NCBI GenBank assembly: GCA_021162125.1
Contig: JAGGZG010000217.1
Location: 1-13,093 of the forward strand
Source of the DNA: Anaerolineae bacterium
Lineage (GTDB): Bacteria; Chloroflexota; Anaerolineae; JACIWR01
Length of the DNA stretch: 13,093 nt
Direction of reading: 5' to 3'
Positions 6,224-13,057 of the stretch are shown here, in pieces. Position numbers and translations under genes: made by a program. The notes under the pieces are model-generated. The model saw nothing but the letters and a program-made list of their open reading frames with translations. It searched no databases and was not told the origin of the DNA. Within the stretch, counting starts at the first letter, position 1. The number at the start of each line of letters is the position of its first letter.

Positions 6224-7348
6224 CACCGTTCCGGCCAGCACCCGCTCATAGACGGCTATCGTCTCGCGCGCGGCTCGCGCCCACGAGAACCGCGCCGCCT
6301 GCACCAATCCCTGGGCGCGCATCTCCGCGCGCAGCGCCTCGTCGCGCCACACGGCGCGGATCGCCTCCGCCATCCCCTCGACGTCGGTGGGATCGAAATA
6401 GCGGGCCGCGTCCCCGCCGACTTCCGGGAAGCTCGACGCCCGGCTGCAGACTACCGGCACGCCGCAGGCCATCGCCTCCAGCAGCGGCAGACCGAACCCC
6501 TCGTAGAGCGAGGGCTGTACACAGACTGTCGCCGCGCCGTACACGGCCGGCAGGTCCTCATCGGGAACGTAACCGGTCAGAATCACGGCTCGACGATGGG
6601 GGAAAGCCTCCAGCTTACGGAAGAAGTCGCTGGTCAGCCAACCCTTGCCACCGACGATGACCAGATGCACGTCCTCGTCACGGCGCAGGATGACCAGCGC
6701 ATCCAGCAAGCGGGAGAGGTTCTTGCGCGGCTCGATCACGCCCACGGTGACGAGAAAGCGCGGCGGCAGGCCGTAGCGACGGCGCACGGCAGCGATGGCC
6801 GCCGGCGAAGCGGGGCGGAAACGCGGGTCGGCAGCCTCGTGCACCACGGTAATCCGCGCCGGGTCCAGTCCCCAGCAACGCACCAGGTCGCGCTTACTCG
6901 CCTCGGATACGGCGATGATAGCCGTCGCCCGGTGGCAGTAGAGGGGCAGGGCCAGGTTCAGATACCAGTAGTTGAGCGGCTTGTGATGTTCCGGGAAAAG
7001 GTAAAAGATGAGATCGTGCACGGTGAGTACAGTGGGCACGCCGCGTAGAGGTATGAGCAGGTGCTCGGTGGCGTGGAACAATTCAGCATCCGGCACCAAA
7101 CGATTGAACCCAATTCGCGCCAACTGGCCCAGCCACACAGCCATGCGCCAGGGCTTGTACCCGGCGCGCACACTGCGCGTCGGCACGTGTTCCAGACCGG
7201 CCGGCAGGCGCGTCTCGCGACCCCGGTTGTAGAAAAGGGCAAACCGGCCTGCGGCTGCGTCCACCAGCGCGCGGGCCAGACTCGCCGCATAGCGCCCCAA
7301 TCCGGCCCGGCCGTGCGCAGCGGCGGAGACGTCCAGGTAAATTGCCAT
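6209..7348 (-). CDS. GT4-family glycosyltransferase (GT-B fold)
   Basis: The 379-residue protein is a retaining glycosyltransferase, transferring a sugar from a nucleotide donor to a glycan, lipid or small acceptor at the cytoplasmic side. The N-terminal Rossmann half has the glycine-rich GRAGLGRYAASLARAL (residues 13-28) and VLTVHDLIFYLFPEHH (107-122). The hinge leads to TVGVIEPRKNLSRLLDA (201-217), the start of the donor-binding domain. The E-x7-E motif is E283-GFGLPLL-E291, which contacts the donor, followed by MACGVPVVCSRASSFPEVGGDAA. AAGGA lies about 7 bases before the ATG. Its TAA and last three codons fall in a dispersed repeat (6205-6223). The neighbouring GH31 also acts on carbohydrate, but the 229-base repeat-filled gap argues against a tight operon. 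Donor and acceptor are unknown; annotation as mannosyl- or rhamnosyltransferase would be a guess. Confidence 0.94.
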   Translation of the reverse strand: MAIYLDVSAAAHGRAGLGRYAASLARALVDAAAGRFALFYNRGRETRLPAGLEHVPTRSVRAGYKPWRMAVWLGQLARIGFNRLVPDAELFHATEHLLIPLRGVPTVLTVHDLIFYLFPEHHKPLNYWYLNLALPLYCHRATAIIAVSEASKRDLVRCWGLDPARITVVHEAADPRFRPASPAAIAAVRRRYGLPPRFLVTVGVIEPRKNLSRLLDALVILRRDEDVHLVIVGGKGWLTSDFFRKLEAFPHRRAVILTGYVPDEDLPAVYGAATVCVQPSLYEGFGLPLLEAMACGVPVVCSRASSFPEVGGDAARYFDPTDVEGMAEAIRAVWRDEALRAEMRAQGLVQAARFSWARAARETIAVYERVLAGTVGPAD

Positions 7349-7408
7349 GCTCGCTTCCTTTTACCCATCCTCCCGCGGTATGGCATCAACCCGCGGAGAG
7401 GGTATAGT

Positions 7409-7550
7409 CAATGTCATTAAGATAAGACCTCCGAGGTCTCCGGTGGAGACTCACAGGTGCAAACTATGCCGTATTTGCTGCAAATTCCCGTCGCGCAAGG
7501 GCCGCACAAGACCTCGGAGGTCTGGGTGATTCCTTAACTTAATGACATTG
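7409..7550 (+). mobile_element. 142-bp MITE, copy 2, upstream of the GT4 gene
   Basis: This is the same element as at 3331-3472, inverted and differing at one base. It starts CAATGTCATTAAGATAAG and ends with the complement of CAATGTCATTAAGTTAAG. A perfect, different 10-base target duplication AGGGTATAGT flanks it (7399-7408 and 7551-7560), so it inserted independently. The internal palindromes are at 7425-7439 and 7509-7523. It lies 60 bases before the glycosyltransferase ATG, where it may have separated that gene from its original promoter. The near identity of the two copies points to recent movement. The element has an open frame across most of its length but no start codon or ribosome site, so it is not a gene. 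Confidence 0.92.
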
Positions 7551-7615
7551 AGGGTATAGTGACGGGCATTATACTACAACTCGACGAGGCTGAAAAGTCA
7601 AGTGCCCTTCACCAA

Positions 7616-7648
7616 AAGTGCCCGTCACTTTGGAAGTGACGGGCACTT
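7616..7648 (-). terminator. Strong hairpin terminator after the YbjN gene
   Basis: A perfect 15-bp stem (AAGTGCCCGTCACTT 7616-7630, complement 7634-7648) has a 3-base loop. Read on the minus strand it starts 19 bases after the YbjN stop and runs into four T bases (CTTTTGG), fitting a rho-independent terminator. On the plus strand no T-run follows. Further partial copies of the arms at 7558-7568 and 7603-7612 show that the arm sequence has been duplicated locally. Confidence 0.6.
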
Positions 7649-7667
7649 GAGACGATCAATCTGGCGG

Positions 7668-8117
7668 CTATAAGCCTTGCTCCTTGTGCGCCCATTCCCA
7701 GAAGAGGAAGGAGCCGAGGATTATCGTGTTGGTGAAGTCGTTCAACAGTTCCTGGTGAATCCCTTGCTCCAGATCAATTTGTTGCTCAAGGCGAATCCGG
7801 CCAGTCGTGTCTGTGGCGGGATCGCGCACGTATAGATACGCCTTGGGCCAACGTCTTTCCTGGTTCCAGGTGTTGCACAACATGGCGATCGTCCCCCAAT
7901 CGCTCTTGGGAAAACTCTTGTCGGACATAATCAGCACATTGTAGATTTCGTTATTCCGCCCGCTGGCGATGAGCCACACAGTCAGCTCACACCCGGTGTC
8001 CTCGTCGTAGGCGAAATCTATCCGATAATCGCCCTCGCTGTCTCGGAGGTATTTGAGATTGCGACCTCTCAGGTATTTCTCGATCATGCTGTGATCGAAT
8101 TTCTGTACTGCGGGCAT
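7668..8117 (-). CDS. YbjN-domain protein
   Basis: The 149-residue soluble protein has the look of the YbjN family (a type III secretion chaperone-like fold): an N-terminal helix (FDHSMIEKYL), a beta-meander (residues about 20-65) with acidic turns, and the hallmark LCNTWNQERRWPKAYLY segment near residues 81-97, followed by a long C-terminal helix region ending WEWAHKEQGL. In E. coli YbjN overexpression affects motility and stress responses, but the biochemical role of the family is not settled. The ATG at 8117 has AAGGAG 7 bases upstream and starts at the family domain; an in-frame ATG at 8219 would add 34 unsupported residues. It is followed by a strong hairpin. Function in this organism is unknown. 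Confidence 0.8.
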   Translation of the reverse strand: MPAVQKFDHSMIEKYLRGRNLKYLRDSEGDYRIDFAYDEDTGCELTVWLIASGRNNEIYNVLIMSDKSFPKSDWGTIAMLCNTWNQERRWPKAYLYVRDPATDTTGRIRLEQQIDLEQGIHQELLNDFTNTIILGSFLFWEWAHKEQGL

Positions 8118-8124
8118 TGGTACT

Positions 8125-8130
8125 CTCCTT
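8125..8130 (-). promoter_or_regulatory. Shine-Dalgarno deciding the YbjN start, next to a leader hairpin
   Basis: AAGGAG on the minus strand is 7 bases before the ATG at 8117. Just upstream, CTCTCG (8143-8148) and CGAGAG (8153-8158) form a 6-bp hairpin in the probable leader, which could influence translation or be chance. Confidence 0.55.
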
Positions 8131-8338
8131 TCGACTCTTCGACTCTCGGATTCGAGAGCCAACGTTATTAGTTCAATGGAATACATACACTCCAATGATT
8201 TGTCAGGATAATCCATCACAAGGGAGGCTACATCTGGCGTTCCCCTCTTTCATTTTGCCCGCAGTCCTCACAAGCGTTCATCGCCCCTCCGTGAAGCGAG
8301 GGACACTGCGATATTTTCTCCATGACTACCTGGCCCGG

Positions 8339-9403
8339 CTAATGGGTGATGGTTATCCGCGCTTCGCAATCGGGCCGGAAGTTGCCGGTGCGATCCACGA
8401 CGGCCAGGCGCAGCCAGTACACTCCGTCGGGGAACGGCGAGGTATCCCAGATGGCTAACACGCCGTCGCGCACCGGTTCGTAGGCGCTGTAGATGTACCG
8501 CCAATGGTTGGGCTCGTCGTCGAAACGGAACTCGACCTTGTAGTACCAGAAATCCTGCACCATCGCCGTGCCCCGAACCTCGATCTCGCCCTTCACCACA
8601 GAACCGCTCGGCGGGTAAGTCAGATCGCGGCAACCGGGCAGTGGCGTCCCCACAGGCGTGGGGGTAACGCAGACCGGCGTAGGTGTCACGCACACTATTG
8701 CCGGCGTCGGTGTAGGAGTGCAGACCGGCAGAGTCGGCGTGGGAGTGCAGACCGGCAGCGTTGGGGTAGGTGTCGCGCAAGGCGGCGTGGGTGTGGCGCT
8801 TACCGGTGTTGGAGTTGGGGTAGGAGCTACTGCTCCAGGGATGAACAAGCGCTGGCCGGCGTAGATGTGCGACGGATTGGAGATGTTGTTGGCGCGGACG
8901 ATGTCCCAGTAGTTTACGCCGAAGCGGTAGGCAATGCCCAACAGAGTATCACCAGGACGCACGGTGTAGTACACACCACTGGTATACACCGGTTCGACCA
9001 CAGCCCCCGGAATGAACAATACCTGACCCGCGTAGATGAATGAAGGATTGTACAGATTATTGGCCTGCACAATCGCCGACACTGTGGTGCCGAAACGGGC
9101 CGCGATCAGGGTCAAGTTGTCCCCGGGCTGGACGGTGTAATACACGCCTTTGGATGGTACACTCGTCCCTGCCGGGATGACCAATCGCTGTCCCACGTAA
9201 ATGTAATTGGCGTCGCGCAGATTGTTTGCCTGGACGATGCTTTCCACGGTGGTGCCATAGTGCCTGGCGATCATGATCAAAGTTTCGCCCCACTGCACGA
9301 CGTGGATGATCGGGCCCGAACGGGGCGGCTCTGCCTGCACAGTCACGGCGTTCAGAGCCAATACGGCGACCAGCAGTACCGCTATCAGCAGTCTGGTTCT
9401 CAT
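8339..9403 (-). CDS. Secreted protein with three LysM domains, Thr/Pro linker and C-terminal beta domain
   Basis: The 354-residue protein has a signal peptide (residues 1-24, hydrophobic core LLIAVLLVAVLAL, probable cut after VQA). Three LysM domains follow at about 33-77, 88-132 and 145-189, each with a (V/T)V(Q/R)xGDTL-like start and a YxGQxLFIP end. LysM binds GlcNAc-containing chains, chiefly peptidoglycan, so the protein is probably exported and held at the cell wall. A linker of TPTP repeats (192-256) contains five Cys residues at intervals of 7-10. The C-terminal domain (257-354), rich in Trp and Tyr and containing WDTSPFPDGVYWLRLAVVDRTGN, looks like a beta-sandwich common in Chloroflexota exported proteins. 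No catalytic motif is visible. AAGGAGG lies 6 bases before the ATG. Cell-wall binding is inferred from domains; the true role is unknown. Confidence 0.92.
   Translation of the reverse strand: MRTRLLIAVLLVAVLALNAVTVQAEPPRSGPIIHVVQWGETLIMIARHYGTTVESIVQANNLRDANYIYVGQRLVIPAGTSVPSKGVYYTVQPGDNLTLIAARFGTTVSAIVQANNLYNPSFIYAGQVLFIPGAVVEPVYTSGVYYTVRPGDTLLGIAYRFGVNYWDIVRANNISNPSHIYAGQRLFIPGAVAPTPTPTPVSATPTPPCATPTPTLPVCTPTPTLPVCTPTPTPAIVCVTPTPVCVTPTPVGTPLPGCRDLTYPPSGSVVKGEIEVRGTAMVQDFWYYKVEFRFDDEPNHWRYIYSAYEPVRDGVLAIWDTSPFPDGVYWLRLAVVDRTGNFRPDCEARITITH
8712..8765. repeat. 27-bp tandem repeat inside the LysM gene linker
   Basis: Two successive 27-base units (8712-8738 and 8739-8765) share GTGCAGACCGGCAG and encode a nine-residue unit with CTPTPTLPV wording on the minus strand. 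Shorter related GTGGGGGT-like units continue on both sides, giving the low-complexity Thr/Pro linker with its periodic Cys residues. Confidence 0.75.
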
Positions 9404-9473
9404 CTCGGCCTCCTTCCCCTCACCCCCATGCTATTTGCGAAGCCAGTTAGGTCACTGCCATGAATTCAATATC

Positions 9474-9502
9474 ATAGTACACCAAATTAGCGAATATGTC
9501 AA
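9474..9502 (-). promoter_or_regulatory. Sigma-70-like promoter of the LysM gene
   Basis: On the minus strand a perfect -35 TTGACA (9502-9497) is followed after 17 bases by TACTAT (9479-9474). The expected start of transcription is near 9467, about 60 bases before the LysM ATG. The -35 box overlaps the TGA of the upstream rluE gene (9501-9499), so the LysM gene can be transcribed independently of it. Confidence 0.65.
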
Positions 9503-10098
9503 GTTGACCACACTGCCGCACGCAGCGCCTTCCGCTCGGCGGGGGTCAGATCGCGCCACTGGCCGGGTTGTAAGTCGCCCAGGCTCAGCGGGCCGATGCC
9601 TATCCGCACCAGTCGCAGCGTCGGATGGCCGACGGCAGCGGTCATGCGCCGCACCTGACGATTGCGCCCCTCGACCAGAACCAGGCGCAGCCAGGCGGTG
9701 GGTACGTTCTTGCGGTAGCGGATAGGGACAGGCCGGGGCGGCAGGTCGGGCTCCTCGCGCAGCAATTCCACCTGAGCCGGGAGCGTCCGCCGCCCGCGAA
9801 TCACCACCCCCTCGCGCAGCGCTTGCAGTGCGTCCGGCGTCGGCACCCGCTCCACCTGGGCCAGGTATATGCGAGGGTGTCTATAGCGCGGGTCGGTCAG
9901 GCGATGGGCCAGAGCGCCGTCGTCAGTGAGGAGCAACAGGCCCTCGCTGTCCCGGTCCAATCGCCCGGCGGCGTACACCCCGGGCGGCAGTCCGAAGTCG
10001 GCCAGGGTGGGGCGGCCTTCCGCATCGGTGAATTTGCTCAGCACCCCGTAGGGCTTGAACATTATCACGTAGCGATACCGTTTGATCAATGCCGTCAC
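9499..10098 (-). CDS. rluE: 23S rRNA pseudouridine synthase, RluE type
   Basis: The 199-residue protein is an RsuA/RluB/E/F-family pseudouridine synthase without an S4 domain, as in E. coli RluE, which modifies U2457 of 23S rRNA. The start MFKPYGVLSKFTDAEGRPTL matches the KPYDVLPQFTDEAGRKTL region of E. coli RluE as I recall it. The catalytic Asp is D48 in AAGRLDRDSEGLLLLTDDG. Later family motifs are RIYLAQVER, VPTAWLRLVLVEGRNRQVRRM and VGHPTLRLVRIGIGPLSL. The start is GTG at 10098 with only a weak GAGG just before; an internal ATG at 10062 would cut off the conserved first strand. It follows the molybdenum hydroxylase by 35 bases, filled by a perfect hairpin. Co-transcription with that gene is possible, but no functional link is expected. 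Confidence 0.9.
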   Translation of the reverse strand: MTALIKRYRYVIMFKPYGVLSKFTDAEGRPTLADFGLPPGVYAAGRLDRDSEGLLLLTDDGALAHRLTDPRYRHPRIYLAQVERVPTPDALQALREGVVIRGRRTLPAQVELLREEPDLPPRPVPIRYRKNVPTAWLRLVLVEGRNRQVRRMTAAVGHPTLRLVRIGIGPLSLGDLQPGQWRDLTPAERKALRAAVWST

Positions 10099-10110
10099 CT
10101 CAGTGTTGCT

Positions 10111-10137
10111 GTAGGACGGGTTACCAACCCGTCCTAC
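10111..10137. repeat. Perfect 12-bp hairpin repeat between the molybdenum hydroxylase gene and rluE
   Basis: GTAGGACGGGTT (10111-10122) and AACCCGTCCTAC (10126-10137) form a perfect 12-bp stem with a 3-base loop. The wording resembles a palindromic repeat dispersed in Chloroflexota genomes, recalled from memory. The TAG stop of the upstream gene (10136-10134) lies within its right arm. No T-run follows on the minus strand, so any terminator role would be weak. Confidence 0.65.
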
Positions 10138-12872
10138 GGCACCTTTATCGGTAGGGAGAAAGACCGCAGGCCGATGGCGTTGTGCACGGCGTTGGCGATG
10201 GCCGGGGCCGTGGGGATAGAAGTGATCTCGCCCACCCCTTTAGCGCCGAAAGGCCCTTCGGCGGCGGGATGTTCGACCAGGATGGGCACGATGTGGGGCA
10301 CGTGATTGACCCTGGGGATTTTGTAGCGGGCCAAAGAGTCGGAGCGGACGATGCCCTCCTCGACCTCGAACTTCTCCAGCAGGGCGTAGCCCAGGCCCAT
10401 TACTACTCCGCCCTCGATCTGGCCCTCCAGAGCTAGGGGATTGATGGCCCGCCCCACGTCGTGGGCAGCGATGACCTGTAGCACGCGCACTTCGCCGGTC
10501 TTGGTATTCACCTCCACCTGAGCGGCCTGGGTTGCGTACCCGTAAGCGAAGTGCATGTCTCCTCCCTCCCCAAGGGGCTTGGTGCGCGGCGGGGTGTACA
10601 CGTAATCCACTCGCAACTCCCGGCCCTCGGCCGCCGCCAGCTCTGCTGCCCGGGCCAGGGATACGGACCGGCCATCGGGCGTGGACACCCGTCCTGCGTC
10701 AAAGGTCAGTGCGTCCGGCGAGACGCCCAACTCTTCGGCTACAGCACCGGCTAACGATGAGCGCATCTGCCGGGCGGCGTGACGTACCGCGTTGCCGGTG
10801 ACGTAGGTCTGCCGCGAGGCGGTGGTCGCCCCACCGTCCAGGGTTTGGCTCGTGTCACCCAGAATGACCTCGACGGCCGCAAGGTCAACGCCCAGTTCCT
10901 CGGCGGCAACCTGGGCCGCCACGCCCATCAATCCCTGCCCCACTTCCGCAGCTCCGGCGCGGACGATGACCCGTCCCTCGCGGGTGACTTCCACGGAAGC
11001 ACCGGCGCTGTCGGCCAGGCCCTCGCCCAGGCCCACGTTCTTGTAAGCGCAGGCCATCCCCCATCCCCGGTGGACGTGCGAGGGAAGGGTGATGTCCTTT
11101 TCCGCCTCCTGCGCCTCGCGCATCGCCGCCTCCACGCGGTCAATCGTCTCCAGCAGGCCGACGCTTTCGCGCAACACCTGGCCGGTGATCGTGGTGCCGC
11201 CCACCCGCAAGGCATTGCGGCGGCGGACTTCGAAGGGCGAGAGGCCCAATGTCTCGGCCAGGATGTCCATTTGGGTCTCAGCGGCGAAGTGAGCTTGCGT
11301 CGCACCGAATCCCCGGTATGCGCCACCAGGTGGGTTGTTGGTGTGCACCGCGTAGCAATCCACTTTCACGTTGGGCACGTCGTAGGGGCCGATGGCGTGG
11401 GTGGCCACGCGGGTCATCACCTGCTCACCCAGCGAGGCGTAGGCTCCCGTATCGCCGACGATTTTCACCTGCACGGCGGTCAGGCGGCCATCGCGTTTGG
11501 CCCCGCTCTTGACGGCGATGGTCGTGGCGTGGCGTTTGGGGTGCACGCGCATGGACTCCGCGCGGGTGAGCACCAGTTTGACCGGCCGGCCGGTAGCCTG
11601 GGCCAGCAGCGCGGCGTGAATCTGGGCACAGACGTCCTCTTTGCCGCCGAAAGCCCCGCCGGTGAGCGTATGCACCACCCGCACTTTCTCCTCGGGCAGG
11701 GCCAGGCTGGCCGCGATCTGGCGGCGGTCAGCAAAGGGAATCTGTGAGCCGACATACACGGTGACGCTGCCGTCCTCGTCTACGGTGGCCACCGCAGCCT
11801 CCGGCTCCATGAAGGCGTGCTCGCCCGGCGGGGTGTGGTAGGTGTGCTCCAGGATCACGTCGGCCTGAGCGAAGCCAGTCTCCACGTCCCCGCGACGGAC
11901 TTTGGTGTAGCGCAGGATGTTGCCCTGGCGGTTCTCGTGGACCAGCGGCGCGCCGGGGGTCAGGGCCTGCTCGGCGGTGGCGACCACGGGCAGCGGCTCG
12001 TATTCGACCTCGATGAGCTTCAGAGCCTCCTCGGCGATGGATTCGCTCTCGGCGGCAACGATGGCGATGGCGTCGCCCACGTAGCGTACTTTGTCGTAGG
12101 CCAGTACCGGCCAGTCGCGGTGGATCACGCCGTGGTTCTTCTCGCCGGGCACGTCGTCAGCGGTGAGCACCGCTGCGACACCGGGCAACTCGCGGGCGCG
12201 GCTGACGTCCACCCGCAGCAGGCGGGCGTGGGGATATTCGCTGCGCAGCACTTTGGCGTGGAGCATGTCCGGGAAGAAGAGGTCAGCAGCGTAGCGGGCC
12301 TCGCCGGTGGCCTTGGCTCGCGCATCCGGCTGGGGCAGCGGCTGGCCGACCACGGTCAATGGGGGAAGTGGCGTCTGCGGGGCCAGGGGCGGCCCCTCGC
12401 GTTCCCCTCTCATCTCCGCCGCCGCAACTTCCACCGCCTCGATGATTTTGATGTAGCCGGTGCAGCGGCAGAGGTTGCGCTCCAGAGCGGCCATGATCTC
12501 CTCGCGGGTGGGGTTGGGGTTGCGGTCCAGCAGGGCCTTGGCGGCCATGATCGCTCCCGGCGTGCAGAACCCGCACTGGATGGCCCCCCGCTCGATGAAG
12601 GCTCGCTGCAAGGGGTGTAGTTCCCCGTCGCGGGCCAGGCCCTCGATGGTCTGCACGGACTTGCCATCGGCGCGGCGGGCCAGGTACACGCACGAGCGCA
12701 CCGCCTTCCCGTCCACGATGACAGTGCAGGCCCCGCAATGCCCCTGCCCGCAGCCGTTCTTGGTGCCGGTCAGGTGCAAGCGGTCGCGTAGCACCTCCAG
12801 CAGCGTGGTGCGTCGCTCAACTTCGAGCTCGTGCCAGACGCCGTTGACTTCGATACGTATGGTTTCCGTCAT
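10134..12872 (-). CDS. Fused [2Fe-2S]/molybdopterin hydroxylase, xanthine dehydrogenase family
   Basis: The 912-residue protein joins a two-cluster iron-sulfur domain to a molybdenum-cofactor domain without a FAD domain, the layout and size of Desulfovibrio gigas aldehyde oxidoreductase and of E. coli XdhD. Plant-type cluster ligands are C41, C46, C49 and C61; the second cluster uses C100, C103, C135 and C137. The catalytic domain has TGGAFGGKED (404-413), PPGGAYRGFGATQ (514-526) and the active-site Glu E882 in GAKGVGE. E439 (LTRAES) and R520 match the Glu and Arg that orient purines in xanthine oxidase and that aldehyde oxidases replace, which favours a purine or other N-heterocycle substrate; this is inference. 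AAGGAGG lies 10 bases before the ATG. No FAD subunit, XdhC-type maturation factor or purine gene is in the window, so the electron acceptor is unknown. Confidence 0.94.
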   Translation of the reverse strand: MTETIRIEVNGVWHELEVERRTTLLEVLRDRLHLTGTKNGCGQGHCGACTVIVDGKAVRSCVYLARRADGKSVQTIEGLARDGELHPLQRAFIERGAIQCGFCTPGAIMAAKALLDRNPNPTREEIMAALERNLCRCTGYIKIIEAVEVAAAEMRGEREGPPLAPQTPLPPLTVVGQPLPQPDARAKATGEARYAADLFFPDMLHAKVLRSEYPHARLLRVDVSRARELPGVAAVLTADDVPGEKNHGVIHRDWPVLAYDKVRYVGDAIAIVAAESESIAEEALKLIEVEYEPLPVVATAEQALTPGAPLVHENRQGNILRYTKVRRGDVETGFAQADVILEHTYHTPPGEHAFMEPEAAVATVDEDGSVTVYVGSQIPFADRRQIAASLALPEEKVRVVHTLTGGAFGGKEDVCAQIHAALLAQATGRPVKLVLTRAESMRVHPKRHATTIAVKSGAKRDGRLTAVQVKIVGDTGAYASLGEQVMTRVATHAIGPYDVPNVKVDCYAVHTNNPPGGAYRGFGATQAHFAAETQMDILAETLGLSPFEVRRRNALRVGGTTITGQVLRESVGLLETIDRVEAAMREAQEAEKDITLPSHVHRGWGMACAYKNVGLGEGLADSAGASVEVTREGRVIVRAGAAEVGQGLMGVAAQVAAEELGVDLAAVEVILGDTSQTLDGGATTASRQTYVTGNAVRHAARQMRSSLAGAVAEELGVSPDALTFDAGRVSTPDGRSVSLARAAELAAAEGRELRVDYVYTPPRTKPLGEGGDMHFAYGYATQAAQVEVNTKTGEVRVLQVIAAHDVGRAINPLALEGQIEGGVVMGLGYALLEKFEVEEGIVRSDSLARYKIPRVNHVPHIVPILVEHPAAEGPFGAKGVGEITSIPTAPAIANAVHNAIGLRSFSLPIKVP

Positions 12873-12900
12873 TGGAATCAGCCTCCTTGGTGGTTTAGTT

Positions 12901-12925
12901 ACGTGTTGCGTGGTGCGTGTTGCGT
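12901..12925. repeat. CGTGTTGCGT direct repeat
   Basis: CGTGTTGCGT occurs at 12902-12911 and 12916-12925 with a 14-base period, in a GTG/TGC-rich stretch just upstream of the molybdenum hydroxylase start. Such GTGTTGCGTGGTGCGT wording is a low-complexity intergenic repeat seen in related genomes, from memory. No promoter is evident. Confidence 0.5.
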
Positions 12926-12983
12926 CTCCACGGATCGCCGAGGGTCTCTGACCGAGGCGATGATGGGGGTCAGCAGGGTCACC

Positions 12984-13057
12984 CGATTAAGCCGATTAGG
13001 CCGATTAAGCGAATAGGTGAGTGGCGATCGGCTTCATCCGCTTAATCGGCTGACCAA
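12984..13057. repeat. 9-bp tandem repeat with an inverted partner
   Basis: Three units CGATTAAGC, CGATTAGGC and CGATTAAGC (12984-13010) are followed by an inverted relative. GCCGATTAAGCG (13000-13011) pairs perfectly with CGCTTAATCGGC (13039-13050) over a 27-base loop. The final 17 bases (13041-13057) are the exact inverse of 6008-6024. No gene is seen from 12873 to the end of the window. Confidence 0.65.

Noticed and set aside
7372..7396. Two CCCGCGG sites 18 bases apart upstream of the GT4 gene as an operator
   Set aside because: Short GC-only words are expected by chance in this base composition, and no regulator gene or second occurrence supports it.
7383..7411. A promoter for the GT4 gene created at the MITE junction (TTGACT across 7411-7406)
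   Set aside because: The -35-like box is formed by the element end plus the target sequence, but none of the hexamers 16-19 bases downstream resembles a -10 box.
7347..7529. A 60-codon plus-strand frame crossing MITE copy 2
   Set aside because: It starts antisense to the GT4 start region, has no ribosome site or family likeness, and simply uses the open frame of the element.
3331..7550. The two inverted MITEs as ends of a composite transposon carrying the GH31 and GT4 genes
   Set aside because: Each copy has its own different target duplication on both sides, which shows two separate insertions; a composite unit would share one duplication at its outer ends.
8712..8765. CRISPR-like array
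   Set aside because: The units are adjacent 27-base coding repeats without spacers, inside the LysM gene linker; no cas genes are present.
10779..11747. A 322-codon plus-strand frame (and another at 11817-12620) opposite the molybdenum hydroxylase
   Set aside because: They are antisense shadows of a strongly conserved gene with intact cluster and cofactor motifs.
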